Assembly: GCA_947488845.1 (NCBI GenBank)
Contig: CANLBM010000001.1
Location: forward strand, 248,001-312,000
Length of the DNA: 64,000 nt
Direction of reading: 5' to 3'
Origin: an uncultured Sphingomonadaceae bacterium
GTDB taxonomy: Bacteria; Pseudomonadota; Alphaproteobacteria; Sphingomonadales; Sphingomonadaceae
Under the pieces are notes generated by a model. The model saw only the letters and a list, made by a program, of their open reading frames with translations, did no database searches and was not told where the DNA came from. Positions 1-8,162 of the stretch are shown in pieces. Every line of letters begins with the position of its first letter. Positions within the stretch are counted from its first letter, which is position 1. The translations under genes and the position numbers were made by a program.

Positions 1-15
1 CGGACCTGCCGACTG

Positions 16-612
16 ATGGCGATTGTCGCCGGTCGCCCGACCCTGTTCCTGATCGCCGGGCCAAACGGCGCCGGCAAATCCACCTTCTACGACACGGTAC
101 TCGCCCCGCGCATCACCGCGCCCTTCATCAACGCCGATATCATCCAGCGCGACGAGCTGCGCGATCCCTCACCCGAAGCCTCCTATCGCGCCGCGGAAAT
201 CGCCGAGAAGCGACGGCGGGACCATATGGCGGCAGGCCAGTCCTTCGTCATGGAAACCGTATTCTCGCACCCGTCGAAACTGGAACTGCTGCAGGACGCC
301 CGCGACGCAGGCTATCGCATCATCGTCTTTCACCTCGCACTCGCTTCGCCCGATCTGGCCGTAGCCCGTGTCGCCGCGCGCATAGACGAAGGCGGCCACC
401 CCGTACCGGAAGACAAGGTCCGCCAGCGTTACAAGCGCAACGCCCCCCTGATCCGCCAGGCCGCAATGCTCGCCGACCGGGCGATCATCTTTGATGCTTC
501 GGCTTTGAACGAGCGGCCGGTAATGGTGCTGGAACTGGCGCAGGGACAGGTGGCGCGGCGGGCTCGTGTAGTGCCGGATTGGTTTGAGGGGCTGTACGGG
601 GATCTGGCTTGA
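16..612 (+). CDS. Zeta-toxin-like P-loop kinase
   Basis: This 198-residue protein resembles the zeta toxin/AAA kinase family. Known zeta toxins phosphorylate UDP-N-acetylglucosamine or other small cell-wall precursors. A Walker A motif, GPNGAGKST, lies at residues 15-23. A NAD segment near residue 39 and a VMET segment near residue 78 match the family's substrate-base and helix positions. The start codon overlaps a stop codon of an upstream frame (TGATG at 14-18), so it probably follows a partner gene lying mostly outside the window. No epsilon-type antitoxin is visible inside the window. Chromosomal zeta-like proteins are often not toxins, so toxicity is inference. Confidence 0.75.
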   Translation: MAIVAGRPTLFLIAGPNGAGKSTFYDTVLAPRITAPFINADIIQRDELRDPSPEASYRAAEIAEKRRRDHMAAGQSFVMETVFSHPSKLELLQDARDAGYRIIVFHLALASPDLAVARVAARIDEGGHPVPEDKVRQRYKRNAPLIRQAAMLADRAIIFDASALNERPVMVLELAQGQVARRARVVPDWFEGLYGDLA

Positions 613-619
613 GGCGTTG

Positions 620-834
620 CTATAGCGCTTCCAGAAATTCTTCAACGGTCAAACCGGATTGCCGGATTATTCCCGCCAGCGTTCCTGCCTTCAACTCCTT
701 GTGCAACGGAACCACGCAACCTTTGTCGCCCTTCCGCAGGACGACATGACTGCCACGCTGACGTTTCTTTTCATATCCAAGTATTCCAGCGCCTTGATGG
801 CCTGCTTTCCGGAAACGACCGGAAGCCGGGGCAT
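620..834 (-). pseudogene. hicA: hicA toxin, frameshifted
   Basis: HicA toxins are small double-stranded-RNA-binding-fold mRNA interferases. Reading from the ATG at 834, the first about 20 residues (MPRLPVVSGKQAIKALEYL) match HicA. The frame then runs into unrelated sequence and stops at 691-693. Adding one base at the CC pair at 777-778 restores a complete HicA ending at 620, including the RGSHVVLRKGDKG segment with the catalytic histidine and an LTVEEFLEAL tail. The start overlaps the hicB stop as TGATG, the normal hicBA arrangement. The gene is therefore either inactivated by a one-base deletion or affected by a sequencing error in a short homopolymer. Confidence 0.8.
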
Positions 835-1034
835 CAGGCAGCGATATTAAAGCTGGTTACGATGGCCGCGCCGTCAAATTTCATGGGAAATTCTTCAAGA
901 TACAGTTCCACCGCTTCACGCAAATTGGCCAGCGCTTCCTCGGTGGTTTCGCCCTGCGATGTGGTTCCCGTTTCCGGATTATAGGCGGTATATCCGCCTT
1001 CCGATGCGGGGCTGAGAACATCTGTGAACTGCAT
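834..1034 (-). CDS. hicB: HicB family antitoxin
   Basis: A 66-residue HicB-type antitoxin that would bind and neutralise HicA and repress the hicBA promoter. The partial RNase-H fold is recognisable from the GGYTAYNPETGTTSQGETTEEALANL pattern (residues about 13-38), in which the family's strand-turn-helix and the 'GxTxxEALxNL' signature are clear. The ATG at 1034 was chosen over an upstream in-frame start at 1058 because AAGGAA sits 7 bases ahead of it and homologues start with the short MxFTxV strand. The gene is co-directional with the broken hicA and overlaps it. With hicA frameshifted, HicB may be an orphan. Confidence 0.8.
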   Translation of the reverse strand: MQFTDVLSPASEGGYTAYNPETGTTSQGETTEEALANLREAVELYLEEFPMKFDGAAIVTSFNIAA

Positions 1035-1125
1035 GTTTCGGTTCCTTCTAGAAGCCATATATAGCGTCGAAACATGAAATTTGCATCAAAAAGCTGGCAT
1101 TTAGATTATCTGCCATACCCAATCT

Positions 1126-1227
1126 GTCCTTCGACAAGCTCAGGACGAACGGGATAGAGGTGATTGGCCTCAACTGTTAAGAACGCAGCGCCCAAAAACC
1201 CCGTTCGTCCTGAGCCTGTCGAAGGAC
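1126..1227. repeat. Inverted pair of dispersed palindromic repeat (family A)
   Basis: Copies at 1126-1153 and 1200-1227 are inverted with respect to each other with a single mismatch over 28 bases. The core reads TTCGTCCTGAGCCTGTCGAA. Related copies occur at 10344-10448 and 40711-40775. They lie only between genes, which is how REP/BIME-like elements behave. The 315-base gap between hicB and guaA holds this pair and the hairpin behind guaA, and no gene was seen in it. Confidence 0.85.
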
Positions 1228-1306
1228 CGAGGCAATCACGCTGGTGCTTTCTTCACCCTGCCGCTCTAAAAGTCCGTGACCGGCTCAGCGGCTCCTCACG
1301 TCGCCG

Positions 1307-1354
1307 AATAAATCGGGCGTGCATCCCCCGGATGCCCGCTTTGTCCGATTTATT
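1307..1354 (-). terminator. Putative guaA terminator hairpin
   Basis: AATAAATCGG at 1307-1316 pairs perfectly with CCGATTTATT at 1345-1354. A second stem, GCATCC/GGATGC (1321-1326 with 1330-1335), is nested inside. The outer arm contains the guaA stop codon at 1350-1352. On the guaA strand the structure ends in a T-rich arm but without a long T tract, so it may be a weak terminator or an RNA-stabilising 3' end. Confidence 0.45.
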
Positions 1355-2921
1355 CCCACTCGATCGTCCCCGGCGGCTTGCTCGTATAATCGTAAACCAC
1401 CCGGTTGATCCCCTTCACCTCGTTGACGATCCGGGTCGAGACACGGGTCAGAAAGCTGGCGTCAAAGGGGTAGACGTCGGCGGTCATACCGTCGGTACTG
1501 GTCACGGCGCGCAGGCCGCAGACATTGTCATAGGTGCGCTGGTCGCCCATCACCCCGACCGTCTTGACCGGCAGCAGCACGGCGAAGGCCTGCCAGATCG
1601 CATCATATAATCCGGCATTGCGGATTTCCTCGAGATAGATCGCATCCGCCTTGCGCAATATGTCGCAGCGTTCCTTGGTCACTTCGCCGGGAATGCGGAT
1701 CGCCAGACCCGGACCGGGAAACGGATGGCGCCCGACGAACTGGTCGTTCAGCCCGAGCTCGCGGCCGAGATCGCGCACTTCATCCTTGAACAGTTCGCGC
1801 AATGGTTCGACCAGCTTCATGTTCATGCGTTCCGGCAAGCCACCAACATTATGGTGCGACTTGATCGTCACGCTCGGCCCGCCGGTGAAGGAAACCGATT
1901 CAATCACATCGGGATAAAGCGTGCCCTGGGCGAGGAAATCGGCGCCGCCAACCCGGCCCGATTCTTCGTCGAACACCTCGATAAATTCGCCGCCGATAAA
2001 TTTGCGCTTCTTCTCGGGGTCGGTCACACCGGCCAGCCCCTTCATGAAGCGCGCCTCGGCATCGACCACCACCAGTGGGATATTATAATGGTCGCGGAAC
2101 AAAGTCTCGACCTGCTCGCGCTCGTTCATCCGCAACAGGCCATGGTCGACAAAGACACAGGTCAGCTGGTCGCCGATCGCTTCGTGGATCAGGATCGCCG
2201 CCACCGAACTGTCGACACCGCCGGACAGGCCGCAGATAACCTTCTTGTCGCCGACCTGCTCGCGGATCTCGGCGATCTTGGCGTCCTTATATTCCGCCAT
2301 CGTCCAGTCGCCGGCACAGCCGCAGACATGGCGGACGAAATTGCCGATCATCTTGCCGCCGTCGGGCGTGTGCACGACCTCGGGGTGGAATTGCGTACCA
2401 TAATAGCGCCGCTCGTCGTCGGCGATCAGCGCGAAGGGCGCGCCCTCGGTGGTCGCGACGATCCGGAAGCCCGGCGCGAATTCGGTGACCTTGTCGCCGT
2501 GACTCATCCACACCTGATGCTTCTCGCCGACCTGCCACAAGCCGTCGAACAATACGCATTCTTCGCTGATCTCGATAAAGGCGCGACCGAACTCGCCGCC
2601 AAAGTCGCCGCCGGAACCCGATTCCACCGTGCCGCCGAGCTGGTGCGTCATCACCTGCTGGCCGTAGCAGATGCCGAGGATCGGCAGGCCGCTTTCGAAA
2701 ATCACATCCGGTGCGCGCGGGCTGCCTTCGTCAGGTACCCCGGCGGGCGAACCGGAGAGGATGATCCCCTTGGGTTTGAGCCGGTGAAAGGCCTCTTCCG
2801 CCATATGGAACGGAGCGATCTCCGAATAGACTCCCGCCTCGCGTACCCGGCGGGCGATAAGCTGCGTGACCTGAGAGCCGAAATCGACGATCAGAATGGT
2901 TTCTTCATGAGCTATGGACAT
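1350..2921 (-). CDS. guaA: GMP synthase (glutamine-hydrolysing)
   Basis: Converts XMP, glutamine and ATP to GMP in the last step of guanine nucleotide synthesis, in the cytoplasm. The 523-residue length is normal. The N-terminal class I glutamine amidotransferase domain has the nucleophile Cys85 in GICYGQQ and the histidine and glutamate of the triad in the FHPEV motif (His179, Glu181). The ATP pyrophosphatase P-loop SGGVDSS is at 233-239, followed by the C-terminal dimerisation domain ending in PPGTIEWE. The ATG at 2921 is preceded by no convincing guanine riboswitch. Confidence 0.98.
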   Translation of the reverse strand: MSIAHEETILIVDFGSQVTQLIARRVREAGVYSEIAPFHMAEEAFHRLKPKGIILSGSPAGVPDEGSPRAPDVIFESGLPILGICYGQQVMTHQLGGTVESGSGGDFGGEFGRAFIEISEECVLFDGLWQVGEKHQVWMSHGDKVTEFAPGFRIVATTEGAPFALIADDERRYYGTQFHPEVVHTPDGGKMIGNFVRHVCGCAGDWTMAEYKDAKIAEIREQVGDKKVICGLSGGVDSSVAAILIHEAIGDQLTCVFVDHGLLRMNEREQVETLFRDHYNIPLVVVDAEARFMKGLAGVTDPEKKRKFIGGEFIEVFDEESGRVGGADFLAQGTLYPDVIESVSFTGGPSVTIKSHHNVGGLPERMNMKLVEPLRELFKDEVRDLGRELGLNDQFVGRHPFPGPGLAIRIPGEVTKERCDILRKADAIYLEEIRNAGLYDAIWQAFAVLLPVKTVGVMGDQRTYDNVCGLRAVTSTDGMTADVYPFDASFLTRVSTRIVNEVKGINRVVYDYTSKPPGTIEWE

Positions 2922-2996
2922 GGCTTAGCCGCTTAGTGGGCCGCCCCATTCGAGTCTAGTGCCTTTGTCTCTTGTCGCGACAATTTGCGGACCGGC

Positions 2997-3701
2997 TCAG
3001 GCCATCGCCAGCTCGCCGAGAAATACCGCGAGGATCACGCCGATCGCGGTCGCGATTCCGGCCATATGATGATCCTCCTTATAGGCCTTGGGAAAGACCT
3101 CGGTCGCCAGCGAGGCGACCACCGCGCCGGCGGCAAAACAGCGGGTGGCGGCCAGCACATGCGGAGAAACGCCGTCGAGTGCATAATATCCGATGATCGC
3201 TGCGGCGGATAATATCAGCGCCGTCAGCGTCCACAGGCCCAGCGTCTTGCCCTTCGACAGCCCGTTACCAACCATCTGCTTGGCCCCGCCAGCTGCTTCC
3301 GGCAGGTTGGACAGCAGGATCGCTCCGGCCAGCGCCGTCACTTCAATCGGCGCCGCCCCGATCAGGGCCACCCCGAGCGCCAGATTTTCCGGTACGCCGT
3401 CGAGCGTGATCGCGGCCAGCAAACCGCCACCGCCTTCCGGTCCCCATTTTTCGTCAATCCAGAAGTCGACAACGGAAAACACCACCGCCCCGGCCGCGAC
3501 CGAGCCCAGCCCGACCCAGAGATTGCTTTGCGCAATGGCCGGCTGGATCATCTCGCTCACCAGCGACACCACCAGCGCGCCGCCTGCCAGGGCAATGACA
3601 AAGCCCTCGGTCTTGCCCGATATCTTTCCGTAAATGCCCCAGAGCGCGCCCGCGATCAGCGCCGCCGACACCACCACCACGACAAGTACGGTCATCAACA
3701 T
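2997..3701 (-). CDS. ZIP family divalent metal transporter
   Basis: A 234-residue inner-membrane protein with about eight hydrophobic segments, fitting the ZIP (Zrt/Irt-like) fold that imports zinc, iron or manganese. The conserved helix 4 region appears as LDGVPENLALG (about residue 101), where ZIPs carry the HS.xDGxxxG metal site. The helix 5 counterpart SNLPEAAGGA follows. Helix 4 has Asp and Glu but lacks the usual His, so metal preference cannot be read. AGGAG stands 10 bases ahead of the ATG at 3701. It runs in the same direction as guaA, 75 bases upstream of it. Confidence 0.75.
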   Translation of the reverse strand: MLMTVLVVVVVSAALIAGALWGIYGKISGKTEGFVIALAGGALVVSLVSEMIQPAIAQSNLWVGLGSVAAGAVVFSVVDFWIDEKWGPEGGGGLLAAITLDGVPENLALGVALIGAAPIEVTALAGAILLSNLPEAAGGAKQMVGNGLSKGKTLGLWTLTALILSAAAIIGYYALDGVSPHVLAATRCFAAGAVVASLATEVFPKAYKEDHHMAGIATAIGVILAVFLGELAMA

Positions 3702-3748
3702 CGCCTGATACGCTCCTCTTCAAACTAGGTTGCTCGACCATAGCCAAG

Positions 3749-3906
3749 CAGGGTCCCTGCGCAGGCAGGGGCCCATCTCCGGACCGGTCGTCTTCAGAGA
3801 CAAAGCCGCTTATTTTCACGCTCGGACCGCGACATCGCGCGAACCAAAAACCATTCCGCCGAAACGCGCCAATGGGAGATGGTCCCCCGCCTGCACGGGG
3901 GCACAA
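3749..3906. repeat. Inverted GC-rich dispersed repeat pair (family C)
   Basis: A hairpin-forming element at about 3749-3781 and an oppositely oriented relative at about 3871-3906 share the theme GAGATGG-x-CCCC-CTGC-GGGG-CAC. A third relative lies at about 57716-57746. Both sit in the gap between the ZIP transporter and the acyl-CoA synthetase, directly behind the latter's stop codon. They look like a REP-type family. The right copy might also act as a factor-independent stop signal. Confidence 0.55.
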
Positions 3907-3907
3907 T

Positions 3908-5470
3908 CTATCCCTCGATCATATCCCGCAGCTCCGTCTTCAAAATCTTGCCGATATGGCTGCGCGGCAGTTCGTCGATCAGGCGCAGTTCCGACAGCCT
4001 CTGGGTCTTGCCGAGATCCGCATTGGTTGCCGCCTTCAGCGCGTCGAGATCGAGCGTCACCCCGGCTTCGGCGACGACAAAACCGACCGGAGTCTCGCCC
4101 CATTGCCGCGACGCCACGCCGATGACTGCAGCATCGGCGACACCCGGCTGCGCCATCAAAGCTTCTTCGAGATCGCGTGGATAGATATTGAAGCCGCCCG
4201 AGATGATCATATCCTTGGACCGGCCCATCAAAGTGATGAAACCGTCTTCGTCGACCTTGCCGATATCGCCCATCCGCTGCCAGCGATCGCCATTTTCGTC
4301 ATACCAGCTGGCTTCCTCGGTCTTTTCCGGCTGGTTCTGATAGCCGGACATCATCGTCTGAGACCGGCCGACCAGCTCGCCCATTTCGCCTGCGGGCAGC
4401 CGGTTGAGCTGCTCGTCGACGGTGATCACCTCGCTGCCGCCCCAGGCGATACCGACCGTGTGCAGCTTGTCCGGATGCTCATGGGCGAGCAACAGACAGA
4501 CCACCCCGCCCTCGGTCATCGAATATATCTCGATCAACCCGCCCGGCATGCGCTTCAGCACTTCCGCCTTCAGCTCCGCCGAAAAAGGCGCGCTGGTGCA
4601 ATATTTATGGGTCATGCTGCTCAGATCATATTCGTCAAAGCCCTCATAATCCATCAGCCGCTGATATTGGACCGGCACCAGCATTGTGTGGCTCGCCCGG
4701 TGTTCCTGCGCCAGCTCGAGCCAGCGCCGGCAGTCGAATTTTCCCATCATCACGATCGTCCCGCCATAGGCAATGGTCGGGGTGAACAGCGCCAGCGTCG
4801 TGTTCGAGTAAAGCGGGGTCGACAGCAAGGTAACCTGCCCGGGCTTGCCGTATCCGGTGCCTTCACCGACGGCCGCCTGATACCAGCGCATCTGGCGGCT
4901 GTGGACAATGCCCTTCGGCGTCCCGGTGGTGCCGCTGGAATAGATGATATTATAGGGGTCTTTCGAGCCAACGCCCGGATCGGCTGGCGTCGCGCCATCG
5001 CCTGCCATCCAGTCGAAGATCATCGGCGCGTCATCCACCGCCTGATCGAGCATGACATGTTTGAGCGGCGGCAATTCTTCCCCGCTCTCGAGAAGCTCCA
5101 CCCGCTTGGCGCTGTCAATAAACAGATGCATGGCGCCGCTGTCGCGCAGCATATTGGCAAGCTGTTTCGGCGTCGCCGAGGTGGTCAGCGGCGCCGCACA
5201 ACCGCCCGCGACAATCGCCCCGAGATAGGCCAGCGCGTAACGCACCGTGGTCGTCCCCAAAATCGCAACCGCCTGCCCCTTCTGCAGCCCGTTGGCCTGC
5301 AGTTGCGCCGCAATCCGGTTGACCAGCGCCGCCGTCTCCGCCCAGCTGAGCTTTTCCGCGCTGTCATCCAGCGCGATCCGGTCGGGCTGGTTGACCGCAT
5401 GGGCGTTGATTAGGTCTGCGATCTGGCCAAAGGGCTGCTCGAGATAGCGGGCGGGGTCTATATGTTTCAT
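3908..5470 (-). CDS. AMP-dependent acyl-CoA synthetase/ligase
   Basis: An adenylate-forming enzyme of about 520 residues that activates a carboxylic acid with ATP and joins it to CoA. The P-loop-like motif YSSGTTGTPKG, the YSMTEGG A5 motif, the hinge sequence WQRMGDIGKVDEDGF and the C-terminal PRSHIGKILK with the catalytic lysine are all present. This marks an intact acyl-CoA synthetase. The substrate cannot be read; a medium- or long-chain or cyclic acid is possible. The ATG at 5470 (MKHIDPARYL) was preferred to a TTG 36 bases upstream. No clear Shine-Dalgarno sequence precedes it. Confidence 0.85.
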   Translation of the reverse strand: MKHIDPARYLEQPFGQIADLINAHAVNQPDRIALDDSAEKLSWAETAALVNRIAAQLQANGLQKGQAVAILGTTTVRYALAYLGAIVAGGCAAPLTTSATPKQLANMLRDSGAMHLFIDSAKRVELLESGEELPPLKHVMLDQAVDDAPMIFDWMAGDGATPADPGVGSKDPYNIIYSSGTTGTPKGIVHSRQMRWYQAAVGEGTGYGKPGQVTLLSTPLYSNTTLALFTPTIAYGGTIVMMGKFDCRRWLELAQEHRASHTMLVPVQYQRLMDYEGFDEYDLSSMTHKYCTSAPFSAELKAEVLKRMPGGLIEIYSMTEGGVVCLLLAHEHPDKLHTVGIAWGGSEVITVDEQLNRLPAGEMGELVGRSQTMMSGYQNQPEKTEEASWYDENGDRWQRMGDIGKVDEDGFITLMGRSKDMIISGGFNIYPRDLEEALMAQPGVADAAVIGVASRQWGETPVGFVVAEAGVTLDLDALKAATNADLGKTQRLSELRLIDELPRSHIGKILKTELRDMIEG

Positions 5471-5550
5471 CAAGCGATTAATTTCGCATATCGATCTGGA
5501 ATGCAATCGCTTTCCGTGCTGTGCGCTTTATTGAACAGGTCGGTAAGATT

Positions 5551-5849
5551 TTCACCCGAAGACGCGAAGACGCGAAGACGCTAAGGACGATGGTTGTTCA
5601 CGATCCGTCGGAGGCCCATCCGGAATGTTAGCGCACCGAGATCCAACCGTGTCGACAAATCGCCGTCATCGCGAGGAGCGCAGCGACGCGGCAATCCAGA
5701 GCGTCTTGCCGGAATCATCAGCGCGTGCCGCCCTGGTTTGCCAAGCTACGCTCGCAATGAAATGCCTGACACAAGCGAGCAGAATCCTGACCTGCACGGC
5801 CCCCAATCACCGACCTCTTCGCGCCTTAGCGTCTTCGCGTGATAAAATT
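5551..5849 (-). pseudogene. Remnant GxxExxY module, interior replaced by a family B repeat
   Basis: The left end has three 8-base GAAGACGC units (5557-5582), followed by sequence that on the minus strand translates to the last codons of a GxxExxY gene (GLRRIVNNH near 5590-5610). The right end (5801-5849) matches the leader and first codons of the intact gene at 5973-6362 plus its CTTCGCGTGATAAAATT end. Almost the whole coding region between them is missing, and a palindromic family B repeat occupies the space. Short open frames crossing this segment are repeat-derived and are not genes. Confidence 0.75.
5664..5762. repeat. Dispersed palindromic repeat family B, copy 1
   Basis: About 100 bases starting GTCATCGCGAGGAGCGCAGC and ending GCTACGCTCGCAATGA, so the two ends are inverted relatives of each other and the element can fold into a long imperfect hairpin. 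It is over 85 percent identical by eye to the copy at 8272-8360. Elements beginning with this sequence are widespread between genes in bacteria and behave like REP/MITE-type repeats. Confidence 0.85.
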
Positions 5850-5949
5850 GCCCCCAGATCGCCGCTAGCAGCACACTCGCTGGTCGATTACATGAGAGTT
5901 GATAAAGTCCACACGATGGCCGAAGTACTTTTCAACAAGCGGAGATGAT

Positions 5950-6405
5950 TTTCACGCTAAGACGCTAAGACGCTAAGAGTGATGGTTATTGACGATCCGT
6001 TTGAGACCCAGTTTGAAAGTCGGAGCGCCGAAATTCATCAGCAGACCAAGCGGCAGATGCATGAGCCGGAGGTAGGTTAACAGTTGCTTGCCGTGAACCG
6101 GCATCATGTTTTCTGAGGATTTGAGTTCGATCAGAAGCTTGTCTTCGACAAGAAGATCGTAGCGGAATGCATCTTTGATCACCAATCCGTCGAACCGTAT
6201 CTCGACCGGCTTTTGCCGGTCTATTTTCAAACCACGGCGCTCGATGCTTCTGGCCAGAACCCGTTCATAAACCATCTCCAGCAAACCGGGGCCCAGCTCC
6301 TTGTGAATCCGGAACCCGCAATCAATCGCGACGGTCGCCAAATATTCAATCTGTTGCCCCAATCACCAACCTCTTCGCGCCTTGGCGTCTTCGCGTGATA
6401 AAATT
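5950..6405. repeat. Intact GxxExxY module boundaries
   Basis: The left end is TTCACG followed by two and a half CTAAGACG units (5952-5977). The right end is CGCCTTGGCGTCTTCGCGTGATAAAATT (6378-6405). These enclose the GxxExxY gene almost exactly. The end sequences are related as inverted repeats (CTAAGACGC against GCGTCTTCGCG). The same ends enclose the remnants at 5551-5849 and 8163-8446, which points to one repeated, possibly mobile, unit. Confidence 0.7.
5973..6362 (-). CDS. GxxExxY protein (PDDEXK_3 nuclease-like)
   Basis: A 129-residue protein of the GxxExxY family, named for the motif GLLEMVY at residues 26-32. It also has Asp69, Glu79 and Lys81 in the order D...E-x-K expected of a PD-(D/E)XK nuclease fold. 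The family's function is not established. The start is a TTG at 6362, since a stop codon lies directly upstream and the conserved motif is too close to the first ATG. AAGAGG is 7 bases ahead of that TTG. The gene sits inside repeat ends that recur twice nearby without the gene. Confidence 0.85.
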   Translation of the reverse strand: MGQQIEYLATVAIDCGFRIHKELGPGLLEMVYERVLARSIERRGLKIDRQKPVEIRFDGLVIKDAFRYDLLVEDKLLIELKSSENMMPVHGKQLLTYLRLMHLPLGLLMNFGAPTFKLGLKRIVNNHHS

Positions 6406-6468
6406 AGTCCCAGATCATCCTTAGCAGAAAATTGGCGACTTGCCTCCATCTCCAATTGACCCTTCCGG

Positions 6469-6915
6469 TCAATCGCGCAACCGGTCCAGCTTCGCGCGAA
6501 CGTCCTGCAGCAAAGGCAACAGCTGCGCCAAAGTCTCGCGCGACAACACGGCATCCGCGTCCGCAAGCGGCCCCGCCAGCCGCTGCAGACATAGCTCGCG
6601 CATTTTCTCGCCCGCCGCCGTCACCGAGACCAGCTTGGCCCGGCCGTCTTCCGGGTCCGGCCTGATCGCCACCAGCCCCGCTTTCTCCATCCGCGCCAAG
6701 GTGCTGGTCACGGTTGGGCGGGTGATCTGGAAGGCGCTCGCCAGTTGTGCCGGCGATCGCTCCTCGTGGCCCAACCGGACGAAATGGTTGAGCACGGTGA
6801 ATTGCGCGATGGTCATGCCTTTGGGCAGCACGGCGGCGAAAGCCGCGCTGGTCAGCTGATTGATAATGCCAATCTCGTTGAAAACCTGAAAGGCCAGCGG
6901 GTCTTTGATACTCAC
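6469..6915 (-). CDS. MarR family transcriptional regulator
   Basis: A 148-residue winged-helix DNA-binding protein. The recognition helix region FQITRPTVTSTLARMEKAGLV (about residues 62-82) and the wing DPEDGRAKLVSVT (about 86-98) are typical MarR features. Helices at both ends form the dimer. The GTG start at 6915 lies 25 bases after the stop of the nitroreductase-like gene, so the two are likely co-transcribed. The long inverted repeat ahead of that operon contains TAGATATCTA, a plausible MarR half-site, suggesting autoregulation (inference). A decayed relative of this gene's 3' end lies near 8523-8577. Confidence 0.9.
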   Translation of the reverse strand: MSIKDPLAFQVFNEIGIINQLTSAAFAAVLPKGMTIAQFTVLNHFVRLGHEERSPAQLASAFQITRPTVTSTLARMEKAGLVAIRPDPEDGRAKLVSVTAAGEKMRELCLQRLAGPLADADAVLSRETLAQLLPLLQDVRAKLDRLRD

Positions 6916-6940
6916 TTTGGCTGCGTCTGCTCTCTATATG

Positions 6941-8071
6941 TTACGCAATATGGGCGGCAACGGGCCAGCGCGGGCTGGGGCCGATGGATGGTCCATAGCC
7001 GACGCGGGCGAGCATTTGAACCCGCTCCTCACCGGTCGCGCCGAGCAGCGCATGCACATCGCGATAAGGCCCCGCGACCTCCTCATATTCCTGCAGGCTC
7101 TGGCTCATCGGATGCATCGCCAGACCCAGCTGGGACGCGTGCAGATTGGCACGGACATATTGTCGGCCGGCCTCTATCTGGTCGCCCCGCGTATTGCCCG
7201 GCGTGGTGATCCAGATCAGCGACGGCACCGACCCATAGGTTTCGCGCATTTGCTCGAGACCGATAGCGAAGGCCTGACTGCCCATGTCGGCCAGCTGTTT
7301 GCGATCGATTTGTCCTGCGACGATACCCGCCTCGATCATAGGGCCGCTGAGATCAATCCCGTCGGGACTGGCATCGATTTGCTGATGACCAATGCGCATC
7401 AGATCGACGCTTTCCCTATAGGGTGCCGGTGTCGTCATCTCTATCTCGATCGCCTTGAGGATCTGAGTCCGCAACTGCGCGACAAATTCCGGATCAGCGG
7501 AGAAAGCGCCACCGTCCAGCGTGACCGTTTCAAGCTGGATGTCTCTGACTTTCTTCGCAAGATCATAGACCTCCTTGTTCGACCGGCGCCGGGTGATTGC
7601 GGAAAACAAAAGATCGCGCTCCTCGCCTTCGACTTTGGCGAATGTCACCCGTGCCACCGGACTTTCATCGAGCCGCGGTTGCGCTTCTCCATCTGGAAAC
7701 AGCTCTGTCTCCATCGCGTAGCCACGTTCCAGCGCGGCGATACGGGCGACTTCGAGAAACGTGCCAAAGCCAATGGTGATTTGCCGGTCAAACGGGTCGG
7801 TCACGGGCAGGCGCTTGTCGAGATCGCAACTGATCTCGGCGGCGTCTTCGCCGATCATGCGGATGACCCAGGGCTGCCGGTTATGCGGATTGGGCGCAAG
7901 AATGGCGTGGCGAAAAGTGTCGAGGCGGATATCGTCTGGTACGGAGACTGCCGCCATATCCCAAGGCGCATAAGCGCTTTTCGGCACCCGCGTCACCCGC
8001 CAGACACCGCCCGCTCCCACCAGCGCCAGCCCGCCCAGACCAGCCCCCAAAACCATCCTGCGACTGACCAT
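6941..8071 (-). CDS. Acg-type nitroreductase family protein with Tat signal
   Basis: A 376-residue FMN-binding nitroreductase-superfamily protein of the Acg-like class, in which two half-domains form one protein. The N-terminus has twin arginines (SRRMVLGAG at residues 3-11) followed by a hydrophobic stretch, so export by the Tat system, probably with cofactor bound, is likely. The segments LAPNPHNRQPW (about 58-68) and RRSNKEVYD match the flavin-binding regions. GGAGG lies 8 bases ahead of the ATG, inside the arm of a perfect inverted repeat. It precedes a marR gene in an apparent operon. The substrate is unknown. Confidence 0.8.
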   Translation of the reverse strand: MVSRRMVLGAGLGGLALVGAGGVWRVTRVPKSAYAPWDMAAVSVPDDIRLDTFRHAILAPNPHNRQPWVIRMIGEDAAEISCDLDKRLPVTDPFDRQITIGFGTFLEVARIAALERGYAMETELFPDGEAQPRLDESPVARVTFAKVEGEERDLLFSAITRRRSNKEVYDLAKKVRDIQLETVTLDGGAFSADPEFVAQLRTQILKAIEIEMTTPAPYRESVDLMRIGHQQIDASPDGIDLSGPMIEAGIVAGQIDRKQLADMGSQAFAIGLEQMRETYGSVPSLIWITTPGNTRGDQIEAGRQYVRANLHASQLGLAMHPMSQSLQEYEEVAGPYRDVHALLGATGEERVQMLARVGYGPSIGPSPRWPVAAHIA

Positions 8072-8077
8072 GTGCCG

Positions 8078-8133
8078 ACCTCCATTTGATTAGATATCTA
8101 TCCATATAGTTCGATATCTAATCAAATGGAGGT
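8078..8133. promoter_or_regulatory. 21-bp perfect inverted repeat ahead of nitroreductase-marR operon
   Basis: Positions 8078-8098 and 8113-8133 are exact reverse complements separated by 14 bases. Each arm contains a GATATC core. In the left arm the core is part of the perfect 10-base palindrome TAGATATCTA (8091-8100). The arm nearest the gene includes its GGAGG ribosome binding site. The position and symmetry suit a double operator for the downstream MarR protein. As RNA, the same sequence could sequester the ribosome binding site. Confidence 0.65.
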
Positions 8134-8162
8134 GGTGGCGGTATTTGAACAGTTTGGAAAAG

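Noticed and set aside
2922-2996. Guanine riboswitch ahead of guaA
   Set aside because: The gap is too short and no purine-riboswitch core sequence was found.
3872-5413. Long plus-strand open frame of 513 codons
   Set aside because: It lies antisense to the acyl-CoA synthetase with its clear motifs; its translation has no family resemblance and is a codon-bias shadow. The same applies to long antisense frames over guaA, gyrB, the Rieske gene and rsh.
5557-5582. Three adjacent 8-base repeats, considered as a CRISPR trace
   Set aside because: Units are too short, there are no spacers and no cas genes, and the same units mark GxxExxY module ends.
5594-5948. Two overlapping short open frames
   Set aside because: They are translations of the family B palindromic element and module ends; a near-copy of the same peptide appears at 8219-8470, which shows a repeat and not a gene.
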